Assembly: GCA_039105265.1 (NCBI GenBank)
Contig: JAPFFF010000004.1
Location: 3,906,001 to 3,970,000 of the forward strand
Origin: Tritrichomonas musculus
Lineage: Eukaryota; Parabasalia; Tritrichomonadida; Tritrichomonadidae
Reading direction: 5' to 3'
DNA: 64,000 bases
Part shown: piece by piece, positions 49,073 through 59,950 of the stretch
Numbering within the stretch: position 1 is the first letter of the stretch
How the letters are laid out: each line of letters starts with the position of its first letter
Made by a program: the position numbers and the translations under genes
The notes under the pieces: model-generated
Database searches by the model: none
The model's input: only the letters and a program-made list of their open reading frames with translations
Told to the model about the DNA's origin: nothing

Positions 49073-51976
49073 ATGGAAGAAGATATTGATGATAATTTTT
49101 CATTTGGTGAAGAAGAAGAAGAGGAAACAAAGCAGATTGTTTCATATAAGACTCTTACAGACTTCTTCAATCAAAATTTTGAATACCTTCCTCGAAAATT
49201 CGACGAATTATTATCAACAACGCCGAAATTACTTAAACTTGCAAATTTAATGCTAGATTTGCTCAAAAGCGGGATGGATTCGCCTCTTACTAAAGATTCG
49301 ATCGAAAAAATTGAACTTTGTATTCGCTCTTTATTACAATTTAATGATTTTAACGATGTAGCCGAAACAAAAATGAGTGAAAAATCAGATAACGATGAAT
49401 CTGACCAGGAAAAGCTTGAATTAATGGAAACAAATGAACAATTACAAAATGATTTAATTGATATGAAAACAAAAATTTTTTCACTTCAGCATGAGATTAA
49501 ACAGAACCAAAATCGAATTTCTTCCTTAAAAGCAGAAATAGAAGAATCAGCTACTGATCGAGCTAGGCTTTCCAAACAGAATTTACAGCAAAAGCAAGAT
49601 TTTAATAAAGAATTACAAAATCAAAAAAATCAGTTTAATGATATTTCAGAAAAATATAACGATGCAATTGCTCAACTTAAATTAAAGAGTGGAATTGAAG
49701 ATGGGCTTCGAAGCCAGTTGCAAATGGCCCATGCTGAGGCTGATGGCTATGCAAAACAAAGTGAGAAGCTGAGTAATCTGTTAAACGAAAAGAAAGATAA
49801 AATATATAAATTGAAAATTGATTTGAAAAAAGCTGATATAAAGGTATCTGAATTACAAACTCAACTATCAAATGCTCAAAATGCACTCCAAGCAAATAAT
49901 TCATCTTTAGCCTCTACTTCACAAAATACCTCATCTGATAATCAAAAAACAATGAACCAAATTCAATTAAATGCGAAAATAGAAAACTTAAATCATCAAA
50001 TTCAACTTTTGAAAGACACATTAAAGTTAAGAGAAACGCATATCGAATCATTAAACAAGCAAATTCAAGATAAAGATCAACTTCTTGATCAATCAAACGC
50101 TAAAACGAAAGAGATACAAGATGAAATGGATCAATATAAGCAAGCTGTAGAAGCTGGTAATGATAAAATTAAAAAGAATGATGAAATTTTGAGAAGTCGC
50201 GCTGTTGAATTAACCCAAAATCGAGACATTTTAAATAAGGTCTCAGAATTACTTAGCGCCAGCTATAATGTTGGCAACCTTTCTAATATTCCAGATATTA
50301 TCGAGGATCTTTTATCCCAACAAACAATATCTACAGTTCCACCACAAGTATTATCAATCGTTGATTCGCTAACTCGTTTTATCAGCCAATATTTATTAAA
50401 TGATAAAGTTGATCCGAAAATTCTTATTGAACCCTGCCCCACAATTATGAATGATAGAAAATTACTTAATGAAATAACCAAACAAATTTCAGAGATCAAA
50501 GAAACAATGGAACAAGAATATGGTAATCAATTTGATCAATATAAAATGTTTGATTCCTTACTATCAGCCAAAGAACATTTCACAGAAGATTCAAGTAATT
50601 GCGAATTTGCAGCCCTAACCGTTTTGTGCTCTGCAAATGAAAAACTTCGTCGACTTTATATTGCGCAGAAGAAAAAACTCGAAAAATTCAATAAAATATT
50701 CCCAATTGAAAGTCTAGATGAAATTCGCCGACTATTCAATCAATATTCGAAAACATCTCAATTATATTACAGACAATGCTTTGATGATAATAATCAACTT
50801 TTATCATCTTTTGTTGACAATACAACAGATCTGCTTAGTCGTTTACGAAGCCAAGTAATTCCGAGCATACAGAAAAATTGTGAAGTTCTTGAACTTCCTG
50901 AATTAGTTGTTGATACCATCCGTGAACTAAATGAAACTCTTGAAAAAGAAGCAAATGAAACGTCACAATCTTTCATTCAACAACAGCAAGATTTGAAAGA
51001 AACTCTTGACAATACTAAAAATCAACTTGAAACAACAAAATTCCAGAAAAACCATGCAGAAAAACAGAATAAGAAATTAATCGCCAGAGTTAACGAACTT
51101 AGTGAAATAAATAAATCACTTCAAAATAGACTAGATGATGCATTACAAACCAGAAATAATCTTGAATCAACTTATACTTCCGTTAAAGATTTAAATGCTG
51201 ATCAAGAAGAAAAGATAAGATCACTCAAACTTGAAAGAGACAAATTACAAGATGCCCTTGATCATAGCCAAAAGAGCTCACAAGCAAGATGTGATGCTCT
51301 TGTTGCTGCTGAACGTGAAGTTCATAATACAGAAATGCAACGAACCCAGCAAATGTTTGAAGAAGAGAAGAAACATTTAACTGAAGAAATGGATAAAAGA
51401 GAACAGAGATACAAACAACAGAAGAAGAAAGATAGAGAAATGATTGCATTTCTAGAAAAAAAGGTTAAAGATGCTCAACAAAATATCAGCAGTTCATCAG
51501 CATTTGCATCATCAGCAAGTTCAGTTGTAAACGGTAATGCCCCCAGCGAAAGTGGTGATGATGACTTTGTTAGCGATTTAATCAAGGAATTGAAGAGATG
51601 CATCCAAGTATCAAGTTGGAGCAGACAGAAAATTTTAACGGCTGTTCGAAAAATTGTCGATAAATTGATCGTATCTACAACAGATGAACAGTGGAGAAAT
51701 TGGGGTGTTTCAGTATTAGATTTAGAAGATAAAACGACAAAATCTTCTGTAATTAGAAAAGAAATAGAAAAATTGGTTTCAAATGCCAAAAATACAGAAT
51801 TGAAAAATGAAATTTTATTGTATGAGAAAAAAGTTCTTTCAGAGTTTGAAAAACAAAAATTCAATAGAGATAATCAAGATTATTCGATGGCCGGCATATC
51901 TAGGGCCATTTTATTCATTGCCATTGCTAAAAAGATAATGAAAACGAAGATGAAACCTAGAAAATCTTACATATAA
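49073..51976 (+). CDS. Third giant coiled-coil protein
   Basis: A 967-aa protein. An acidic N-terminus (MEEDIDDNFSFGEEEEEE) and a small helical region (YKTLTDFFNQNFEYLPRKFD) are followed by long coiled coils (about 115-390 and 620-790). Between them is a non-coil island at about 390-620 (ELLSASYNVGNLSNIPDIIE, FISQYLLNDKVDPKILIEPC, FAALTVLCSANEKLRRLY). The C-terminal 140 residues are a separate globular block (LIKELKRCIQVSSWSRQKIL, WRNWGVSVLDLEDK) with a basic end. Its layout is like the 9977 and 16712 products, but I see no clear residue match to them, so it is a separate family with similar design. Probably structural. Confidence 0.8.
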   Translation: MEEDIDDNFSFGEEEEEETKQIVSYKTLTDFFNQNFEYLPRKFDELLSTTPKLLKLANLMLDLLKSGMDSPLTKDSIEKIELCIRSLLQFNDFNDVAETKMSEKSDNDESDQEKLELMETNEQLQNDLIDMKTKIFSLQHEIKQNQNRISSLKAEIEESATDRARLSKQNLQQKQDFNKELQNQKNQFNDISEKYNDAIAQLKLKSGIEDGLRSQLQMAHAEADGYAKQSEKLSNLLNEKKDKIYKLKIDLKKADIKVSELQTQLSNAQNALQANNSSLASTSQNTSSDNQKTMNQIQLNAKIENLNHQIQLLKDTLKLRETHIESLNKQIQDKDQLLDQSNAKTKEIQDEMDQYKQAVEAGNDKIKKNDEILRSRAVELTQNRDILNKVSELLSASYNVGNLSNIPDIIEDLLSQQTISTVPPQVLSIVDSLTRFISQYLLNDKVDPKILIEPCPTIMNDRKLLNEITKQISEIKETMEQEYGNQFDQYKMFDSLLSAKEHFTEDSSNCEFAALTVLCSANEKLRRLYIAQKKKLEKFNKIFPIESLDEIRRLFNQYSKTSQLYYRQCFDDNNQLLSSFVDNTTDLLSRLRSQVIPSIQKNCEVLELPELVVDTIRELNETLEKEANETSQSFIQQQQDLKETLDNTKNQLETTKFQKNHAEKQNKKLIARVNELSEINKSLQNRLDDALQTRNNLESTYTSVKDLNADQEEKIRSLKLERDKLQDALDHSQKSSQARCDALVAAEREVHNTEMQRTQQMFEEEKKHLTEEMDKREQRYKQQKKKDREMIAFLEKKVKDAQQNISSSSAFASSASSVVNGNAPSESGDDDFVSDLIKELKRCIQVSSWSRQKILTAVRKIVDKLIVSTTDEQWRNWGVSVLDLEDKTTKSSVIRKEIEKLVSNAKNTELKNEILLYEKKVLSEFEKQKFNRDNQDYSMAGISRAILFIAIAKKIMKTKMKPRKSYI

Positions 51977-52252
51977 TTTATTTTAAGTAATCATAAGACT
52001 AATTAACAAAGCTATTTATTATTAATAAACTATTATTTATTTTATTTCACTTATAATTCTCTCTTTTTTTTTTTTTTTTCAAGTTAACAATCATTAAAAT
52101 TGGATATTATTATATTTTGACCTTTTTACTTTCATATATAGGATGAATAGAAATGAACCATTTTTAACCGTAATATATATATAAATATAAAAATTTATTA
52201 ATATAAAAAATAGGTTATTTGATAATATATAATATAAATTTTTATATATATT

Positions 52253-54121
52253 TTATAGACGATATGGAATTGTGAATTGGAAATCATTCATGCAAAAGAA
52301 TAAAAAGAAGAGAATAATGTGTATGACAATAAAAATAATTCTGAAAATAATTTTTTGATTTTGAACTGAAATGCCACAAAAACTTAAAGGGACTCGTTTC
52401 TTCTTTTTTTCTTTAACAATTTCTTCATAAACAACTTCATTCTTTTGACTTTTATTTGATTTCATTGAAGAAATTTCGTTATTATCAGTGCTTGTAATTT
52501 CTTCAGCTTCTTCTTCGTTTTTTTGTTTATGTGATTGACTCATATTAGAAAAGAAATCAGTCAGTTTTTTGAATAAACTATTTTCTTGAATTTCACTTTC
52601 ATTTTGATGTTCTTCATTTTGATTTATTTCTGGTTCCAGAGAATTTGAAAGGCTGGATTGATCATACTTTTCTTCTTTTTCAATTTCAGTTTGTTTTGTA
52701 TTTTCCATTTCATTCTCAATTTCTACTTTTGGTTCATTTTTATCTTCTAAAATTGGTAAATCTCTACTTTTGACAGAGATTTCTTTTTGAGATGAATGAT
52801 TTTCTGAATCTTGTAAAGAACTGAACGGATTACTTTGAAATGAATTATTGAGTTCCTTTTCTTTCTTTGGCGAATTGTTGGAGTTCGTTTTATTATTGTT
52901 CTTTTGGTTTGTATTGCTTTTATAATTATTTTGAACTGGCGAATTTTTAACAGATTTTGAATTATTTGAATTACTTGCATTATTTGAATTATTCATATTA
53001 TTTGAATTATTCATATTATTTGAATTATTCATATTATTTGAATTATTCATATTATTTGAATTATTCATATTATTTGAATTATTGATATTACCTGTTTTAT
53101 TGGAATTGTTTATAATTGTTGGATTAAACATTTTTTTGACATTGCTGGTAACTTTTAAATTATCAGGCTTTTTGACATTTTCAGAAACATTTGTAATCTG
53201 TAAACTGCTTGGCTCGTTTTCTTTTGAATATTTGGTATTAGTTACTTTCGAATCTGTATTTGAAGAGGCCGTTCTAGCTGGCTGTGGATTAAAAATACTT
53301 CTGGTTTGAATATCTTGCGTTTGTATTGTTTTTTGAAGAGCGTTTTTATTGACAACAATTTGACTTGGTTCTGGAATAACTTGATTTTTTTGTTGATTCT
53401 GTTGATTCTGCTGATTTTGTTGATTTTGCTTTTGATAATTTTGCTTTTGTTTTTGATTTTTTGGGAAAAATTGCTCCACTTTTACAGGCTGATGTGGAGA
53501 ATCATTACTTGCTTCTTCTTTTGTGTATTGAAATTTATTATTTCTGTTTTTATTGTAATAATTTCGGTTATTATTGTTATCATTTGAGTTATTTGGACGA
53601 TATACGAATTCGTGTTGATGAACTGGTTTGAAATCTGTAGGAGTTTTCTGTAGGTTACTTTTTGATTTTGGAGTAAGATTTGCGTGGCTAGGCTGCTGCT
53701 TCCATTGCTTGAGCATTTCGGCAAAAGGCGATACAACAAGAGGCTGGAATGAACTAGACGTACCAAAAAATGATGAAATTGCAGGCATTTGCTGACAATA
53801 ACTTTCTGGAATTCTACTTAATGCGATTGATTTTGAATTGTTCGTAGAGGGCTGAAATACTGAATTGATATGATTAAAACTCGGCGATATAGATATTGAT
53901 GGAACACCATTGCTCTTTAAATATGACATTATAGAATTAACTAATTCTCTCTTAACAATTGGTTCTCTAATTGGTATATGGAGTTCATGACATATATCGA
54001 TGAGACCTGCAGTAGAATTATTACTTAAGTTGTTCCAATCGATAGGGATGCTACTGAGCCTATTGCAAGAAAACAAAGGATTTTGATCAGAAAAAAGACT
54101 TGACGATTTTTGGTCATTCAT
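52253..54121 (-). CDS. Candidate inner nuclear membrane protein (SAP/LEM-like head, C-terminal anchor)
   Basis: A 622-aa protein. Residues about 27-72 (DWNNLSNNSTAGLIDICHEL, then HIPIREPIVKRELVNSIMSY) have the two-helix, roughly 40-residue pattern of SAP/HeH or LEM domains. The next 500 residues are disordered, Asn/Gln/Lys-rich, with an (NNSNNM)n run. Near the end is a basic stretch (EEIVKEKKKKRVPLSF) and one membrane segment at about 590-612 (IIFRIIFIVIHIILFFLFFC), leaving only about 12 residues after it. N-terminal LEM/HeH, a disordered linker and a C-terminal single anchor is the layout of emerin and related inner nuclear membrane proteins that tether chromatin. The assignment is structural inference; the head domain match is weak. 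Confidence 0.7.
   Translation of the reverse strand: MNDQKSSSLFSDQNPLFSCNRLSSIPIDWNNLSNNSTAGLIDICHELHIPIREPIVKRELVNSIMSYLKSNGVPSISISPSFNHINSVFQPSTNNSKSIALSRIPESYCQQMPAISSFFGTSSSFQPLVVSPFAEMLKQWKQQPSHANLTPKSKSNLQKTPTDFKPVHQHEFVYRPNNSNDNNNNRNYYNKNRNNKFQYTKEEASNDSPHQPVKVEQFFPKNQKQKQNYQKQNQQNQQNQQNQQKNQVIPEPSQIVVNKNALQKTIQTQDIQTRSIFNPQPARTASSNTDSKVTNTKYSKENEPSSLQITNVSENVKKPDNLKVTSNVKKMFNPTIINNSNKTGNINNSNNMNNSNNMNNSNNMNNSNNMNNSNNMNNSNNASNSNNSKSVKNSPVQNNYKSNTNQKNNNKTNSNNSPKKEKELNNSFQSNPFSSLQDSENHSSQKEISVKSRDLPILEDKNEPKVEIENEMENTKQTEIEKEEKYDQSSLSNSLEPEINQNEEHQNESEIQENSLFKKLTDFFSNMSQSHKQKNEEEAEEITSTDNNEISSMKSNKSQKNEVVYEEIVKEKKKKRVPLSFCGISVQNQKIIFRIIFIVIHIILFFLFFCMNDFQFTIPYRL
52979..53086. repeat. 18-bp coding tandem repeat, six copies
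   Basis: ATTATTTGAATTATTCAT is repeated in steps of 18 bases and on the minus strand encodes NNSNNM units in the disordered part of the membrane-anchored protein. The last unit differs by one base. Length is likely to vary between strains. Confidence 0.9.
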
Positions 54122-55463
54122 CTTGATGTATAACGATAAACTTTTCTGAATTTTTTAAATTCCAATACGAAATATGTAACTGAATGATCAAAATCATTAA
54201 AATCAAGTTACTCTATTTTATAGATGCCGCAAAAAATCTGTATTGAATCTATTTTTAATGCTTTTCTTCATGAACCAAAATCATATTTTACTTTATAAAT
54301 TTTTTAAAAATCATGAAATCATCTTTCTGAACAACAAAATATATTAAGTAAATAGGGGTTAATACTTTTACTCATTAAATTGTTCAATATCCCCAAAAAA
54401 AAGAAATTTCATTAAGTTGTACTTATATCAACAAAGAGAAACTATATACTACATTTTAGTTCAAAGGAACAATATATGGCTGCTATAGAAAACACAATAA
54501 AACAATTAAGACATTATTTTATATTATATATCTAATATTAATCTTTTTTTCCATAATTGATTCATATATCTAGGCATGTAAATTCGCAAGAAAAAGGCGC
54601 AAATTTGCGGATTATATAAAATCAAGGGAAAAAATGACGATCAAAAACATAATTTAAAATAAACAATCTTATTTTAAACCTAACATCATAAAAATTTTAA
54701 TAATTAAAAAATAGGTCAATAAAAAGGTCAAATTTCATTGTCATTTTTACCAAAATAATACGTTATATCGGAAATTATAGTTCTATAAAATGTATGGAAT
54801 GTTTTTTGAAATATTTTTATCTTTTTATATAGTAAATATTGATCGGTATTATTGATTATTCATATCATACTTATGATGTATTATATATATTTAACTTTAT
54901 AGACCAATTAATTTTTTCTCATTAAAATGGAATATCTGCATGATACTATCATATATGTGCATTTGTATTTTGTTAACATAAGTTTTATTGTTTTTGAATG
55001 CTAGTTTGTATTTTATATCACTTATTATTTCACTAATTATTAAGATATTATAAATTAAATTTTCGACTAAAAAAAATGTGATTTTTCTGGAGAGATTGGC
55101 TTAACCGTTTAATATAATTTTCGGATATGTTATTATATAATAAAATTAATGGTTTTTTATCGAGGCAAAGAAACTTGATATAGCCATTAAAAAAAGATAA
55201 AAATGTTTGAAAACCAAATCTTCTCAAATAAACGTCTATTTTATTTTAATATTCATTTTTTTGAATAAGTACGTTTTTTGGTTCTCACAAAAAATCTTGA
55301 ATTTTCTGGAAAGACTGGAAAAATATTACAAGCTCTAAACAACATATGCCTTATAATATAAAATATAATGAGGTTTTACCGAGCCAATTAGGTTAAATAT
55401 GTTTCTATTTTAGGATATTTATGTTTTCATAAATTTTTACATAAAAGCTCTTCAAATATTTTG

Positions 55464-55871
55464 GGGGAATCGTATTTTTCTACGCCACTTTTTGAAAACT
55501 TTTAAACTTTTTGAATACTTTTTTATACATTTTTTATTCAATTTTTGCTAAATAATGAATAAATATTTAGTTCAAATGGCTTCCCGATTCATCCAGCAAT
55601 TCAAGGAGCCTGATTCGGCTTCACGCAGCCCTATGGTGATCACTGGTGCGTATATTCCTGAAAAATTATGTAAAAATAAAAAAAAATTATATCAAAAAAA
55701 GCAAACTGTTATAATTTTAAGAGAAAATTTTAATTTACGATTTTTTTGGTTAATTTTCTTAACAGAATAAGTTAAATTTCACCTTAAGATGGCGGTTTTT
55801 TACTTTCCATGAGTAGCTATTCACGGATAGAAAAACCATTCAAAAAGTGGCGTAGAAAAAAACGATTGTCC
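55464..55871. mobile_element. MULE-type MITE, copy 2 (408 bp) with perfect 9-bp target duplication
   Basis: The ends read GGGGAATCGTA...TCTACGCCACTTTTTGAA on the left, and on the complement GGACAATCGTT...TCTACGCCACTTTTTGAA on the right. AATATTTTG flanks both sides (55455-55463 and 55872-55880). Both long inverted repeats are kept, unlike copy 1 at 29770-30153. The core at about 55560-55665 is GC-richer and reads as VQMASRFIQQFKEPDSASR, then SPMVITGAYIPEKLC. Copy 1 reads VQIAFRFIQQLKEPDSASC in the same frame. The element is inserted in the 4.96-kb TIR-bounded block, so it is younger than that block. Confidence 0.9.
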
Positions 55872-56575
55872 AATATTTTGTGAGTATAAAATTTGGATTA
55901 TTTATTTTTATCTTATTAAAACAATTTCTTAAATAGAATTTATATTAAATATATGATAAAAATATGATAATATAATTATAAAATGAAACACAAAAATTAT
56001 TTACAAATAAATACATATATAATTATAAATCTCCAATTGCATTCAAAATTAAAAACTCATCCATAATTCAAAGGTATAAAAATATTTTGATAAAGCATTC
56101 ATAAAGAATTGTATGAGCTATTTTAATTTCTCATTATTAATGAAAATAATGATAGATTTTTATTTTCTCAAATTATTGTATGTAATCATTCAATAAAATT
56201 AATAACATTTTATTGAAATTAAAATCAGAGTTTAAATTTCCAATATCTTATTTAATTTTTCAAAACCTAAATTATAATTAATAATTATATATATAATATT
56301 TTATATTCATTCATATTTCCAATGTATAATAAATTTTTATTGATTTACATAATGGATTTCTTGAATCGTATTTTTGAATACTTAATAGTTTTTATTTTTT
56401 CAATTTATATATTTTGCATATATCTCACAATAAAATTTAAATATAATATTTTATGGCTATTATAATAATATAAAATTCAATATAAAAACCTATTTTAAAA
56501 TATGATGATTTAAAAACCACTAGTTATTTCTATTTCGTTTTTTTCGAGTTTCCATACATTTGTTCTATAGGACTT

Positions 56576-56690
56576 TTTTTCAAAGATCCTTCAAAATTTG
56601 AATAGATTTCAGCAAAATTTGAATGGAATGATCATCTTACAGAAAAAAATTGTGTAGATTTATCACAATTTTTGAAGGATCTTTGAAAAA
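56576..56690. repeat. 21-bp perfect inverted repeat, 73-base loop
   Basis: TTTTTCAAAGATCCTTCAAA plus A (56576-56596) has its exact inverse at 56670-56690. The loop carries a second, weaker partial symmetry. It lies within the 4.96-kb block and may be a foldback relic. Confidence 0.8.
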
Positions 56691-57559
56691 CGCCTGGAAT
56701 ATGTATTCTGTTGACTCAATTTTCTGAAGATTGAGAGAATAAGAAATTTTTCCTTCTTAAAAACAAAACAAACTATTAATGTTAAAACAGACCCTATTAA
56801 GGTATTCATTCAATTTTGTAGTATTCAAAAAGTGACAACAAAAATACAAATTTTGCGAAAAATATCATAATAAATTTTAATTTTTTATATTAAATATTCA
56901 TAAAAAAATAATATCATTATATAATATATTTAAATTATTCTATATCTTGCTAAAAGTAGAGATAATTTCATAAATAATCACTCAGCTAATCTTTTCAACC
57001 TGAGTTAAAATTTGAAAAATTGGACATATTTTTTGATTTTGAAAAGAATTATTTTAAAAAATCAAAAATTCCGACGCTGGGGACTTTATTTTGGATAGAT
57101 TTTTACTTTGAATACTTTACATATTTTTACTTTTCAGAAATCTTTATTTTCTCACAATTATTCAATTGTTTATATCTTACAATCTCACAATTATTTCTTA
57201 TAAAAATGCACAATATTCTGAAGTATATAATAATTTCATAGAATTGATCTCAATTTTCTGATGATTCAAATATTTCATAAAAATTTAATTCAATTTAATA
57301 AATTAACTAAAAAATATATCTTATATTTAAAATTGCATTTTCCTCATATTTGCTATGATATTTATACAAAACATCATTTTTTTTTCTAAACTTATCAAAT
57401 TGTAAAATTTTCATTCAAAAAGCAAAATTAATTTATTTTTATATTTTACGTTAATTTTACCATTATATTTAGTAATTAAATTGATGTCATCATATATTTT
57501 ATTATATTACAATATGATATCATATACTGCTTTTGTTCAACCTTAATATGGTCTGTTAA

Positions 57560-58517
57560 AACAAAAGGGGTCGACTATCTCAAATTTATTTTGATTGAAA
57601 AATAATAATATCTTAAAATTTAAATATTCTTTTTAATTAATAAATTTTTAATTCAATATTAAATAGAATTCGGATTCATTTATTATATCTTAAAAATTAA
57701 AAAATTCATTATTTATTCCCAAAAACATTAAAAATAGTGTTTTTATTATGCTACTTGAGGTATTTTCTTAAATGATTTACTATTCACATTATTTATATGT
57801 AGCTTAGAAATATAATAATAATTTTTAATACAATATATTATTGATATTCAAGATAATATTGTTTTTTCTAAATAAAAATTTTGAATTTAAAATTGAACTA
57901 AATGCTAGTTTTTGAAAAAATTATTTTGATAACATCAGAATTTTGAAAATATATTATTTTTATTAACAAATGCTTATTTTTTTGATAATATATCAGTATT
58001 ATCCTCATATTAATGATAATGTATTTACTATAAATATTATAAATCACATTTATATTATTATAAAATATATTTTAACATTTTAACTCAGTTTATTTGTATA
58101 TCACAATTGAGAATTAATTATAATAACGTATTAATTCAATTTTATTTTTCATAAATAATATTATCTTATACGATATTCAATTAATTACTTTTTAATTAAT
58201 TTAAAATATGTAAATAAAATTATGAAAAAAGAATATATGATATGAAGGTTATAAAATATTTATATATTTGGATATTTACAAATTCCCAAAATCTCTTTGA
58301 ATAGTGGAAATTAGATAAGAACTCAAAAATATTTTCACCTTTCAAAAGTTAAACTTTTTCAGTTTTTATTTTTTTTAGTGAAATATCTCTATTTTGGCTA
58401 ATAGAATCGGCTTCATATTTAAAATTGCATCATGCTATTGATAATGACAATATAATTTATTATTAATTTTTTATAATTTTAGAATATGATAACCGCCAAA
58501 AGTCGAACCCTTTTGTT
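57560..58517. repeat. 17-bp inverted repeats 958 bases end to end
   Basis: AACAAAAGGGGTCGACT (57560-57576) matches, with one difference, the complement of AGTCGAACCCTTTTGTT (58501-58517). GTCGA words are rare in this AT-rich DNA, so the match is notable. It may mark an old short DNA element within the larger block. No open frame and no clear target duplication is visible. Confidence 0.45.
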
Positions 58518-59533
58518 AAAACTTTAACATTTATTGGAAAATTCTTATTATAATACCTTGGTATGCTTAGTAAACAATGAAGTTCTAATTTTTTCGCTTT
58601 GTATTGAAAATATTCTTATTACGATATAATTTTCATATTATTAATATTATTAAAAAGATAATTAAGAGATGGGCAAGCATCAAATTAAAAATATAAAATT
58701 AAAAATATAATAAGATTTATTTTATGTTTTATTATTTCAAAGATATAACAATATTTTTATTTACGTGTAAACTTCAGAAAAAATATTTCGATAACTAAGA
58801 TATGATCGTTGATCTCAAAATTTCTATGAAAAATTATTCAAAATTGAGAGGGCAAATGTCTAAATCGGAAAATATTGTATGTTATTGCAACTATTTTTGA
58901 ATGAATATTTGAATAGTTTACAAAATTCGCAAATGTAAAAAAAAATTGGGGAATTTGATTTGAATACTTAAATGTTCGCCAATATAACTTTTTGAATATT
59001 TTATTGATGCATTAATTTGCGTATTAAAAAGTTATTCTTTATTTAAATGGTTGAATTATTTCAATGCATATTTGTTCAATTTTAGAATTTAAAATGCATC
59101 TTTTTAAACAATCAAAGCAACGATTTCATTACAAATAGAGCGATAAATGCTAAAATATTAACCAAAAAACTCAAATCAAGCTTTTTATCTTAGTAAAGTT
59201 ATATTATTCATTTTAAACAAATAATTTTTTTCATTAATTTAAAAAATATGTCAAAATTATATCATAGCGTGTCTATTTAATGGCACATTCTATGAAACTC
59301 ATTGAAGGAAGATGCAAAACAATCATATATATAAAATAAAATTAATATCAGATATTTTTTCAATAAGTTATTGCTATAGAAAATCTAAATGTAAAACTCA
59401 TTTTGTCTGTCCCAATGACAACACTAAATAAAGTCGTAAAAATGAAAATTTCAAATTGAAATTTGCGAAAATGAAAAGATAAAAAGTTTGCGAAAATGCT
59501 TTTTTCTTGCGAATTTACATGCCTAAATATATC

Positions 59534-59950
59534 TTTTTTTAAAAAAAATAAAATAAAAAAATAATACTATGAGATAAAATCGATTAAAAATAAGATGAAG
59601 TGAACGATCGATTCTATCTCAATAATTTTTATAAAATAAATGTGATTGTTTTCAAGCAATTGATGAGTGCTTTGAAGCTGAACAAAATTCATTTAGGTTT
59701 AGAAACAATAAATTATAAAAAAAAGTCAAGGAGAATAACATTATTAATCAATGATGAGATACAAGCACATTTATTCTCTTAAGAGATCATATCAAATGAA
59801 ATCAAATTGATTAGCTTTTCAATCTCATTGAAAAGGTTTTATTAAAAGCTTTAAAAATTGAATAGTTTTAGTTATTATAGCGGTAAATAAAAAATTTAAT
59901 TAAATTTCACCGTTCAATCTTTTAAAATAAATAACCAGAATTTTTTTTAA
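59534..59950. other. Intergenic sequence upstream of TMEM50 gene
   Basis: About 400 bases. A 60-codon open frame at 59600-59782 has no recognisable features and I leave it uncalled. TTAAAATAAATAACC and a T run precede the ATG at 59951. Confidence 0.4.

Larger units (their letters stand above)
54571..59525. mobile_element. 4.96-kb block bounded by 25-bp terminal inverted repeats
   Basis: The left end TAGGCATGTAAATTCGCAAG plus AAAAA (54571-54595) is matched exactly in inverse at 59501-59525. The flanks are CATATATC (54563-54570) and AATATATC (59526-59533), a 7-of-8 direct repeat that would fit an 8-bp target duplication. Just inside both ends are repeated GCGAA/TTCGC words (TTTGCGAAAATG twice on the right, GGCGCAAATTTGCGG on the left), like subterminal transposase-binding repeats. 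An 8-bp duplication and subterminal repeats recall hAT elements. No coding sequence of its own is visible, so it is non-autonomous or very decayed. A MULE MITE (55464-55871) sits inside. The alternative is two separate short elements in opposite orientation. Confidence 0.6.

Noticed and set aside
55555-55770. A host gene of 71 codons
   Set aside because: It lies wholly inside a MITE, and half of the differences from the other copy change the protein; better explained as captured sequence.
57020-57241. 73-codon open frame
   Set aside because: F/Y/I/L-rich translation of AT sequence within the gene-free block, with no recognisable features.
54571-59525. A virus-like element such as a Polinton
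   Set aside because: The block is only 5 kb, its inverted repeats are 25 bp, and no capsid, polymerase or integrase-like sequence was seen.
59600-59782. 60-codon open frame upstream of the TMEM50 gene
   Set aside because: Length and composition are what AT-rich noncoding DNA gives by chance; no homology recognised.
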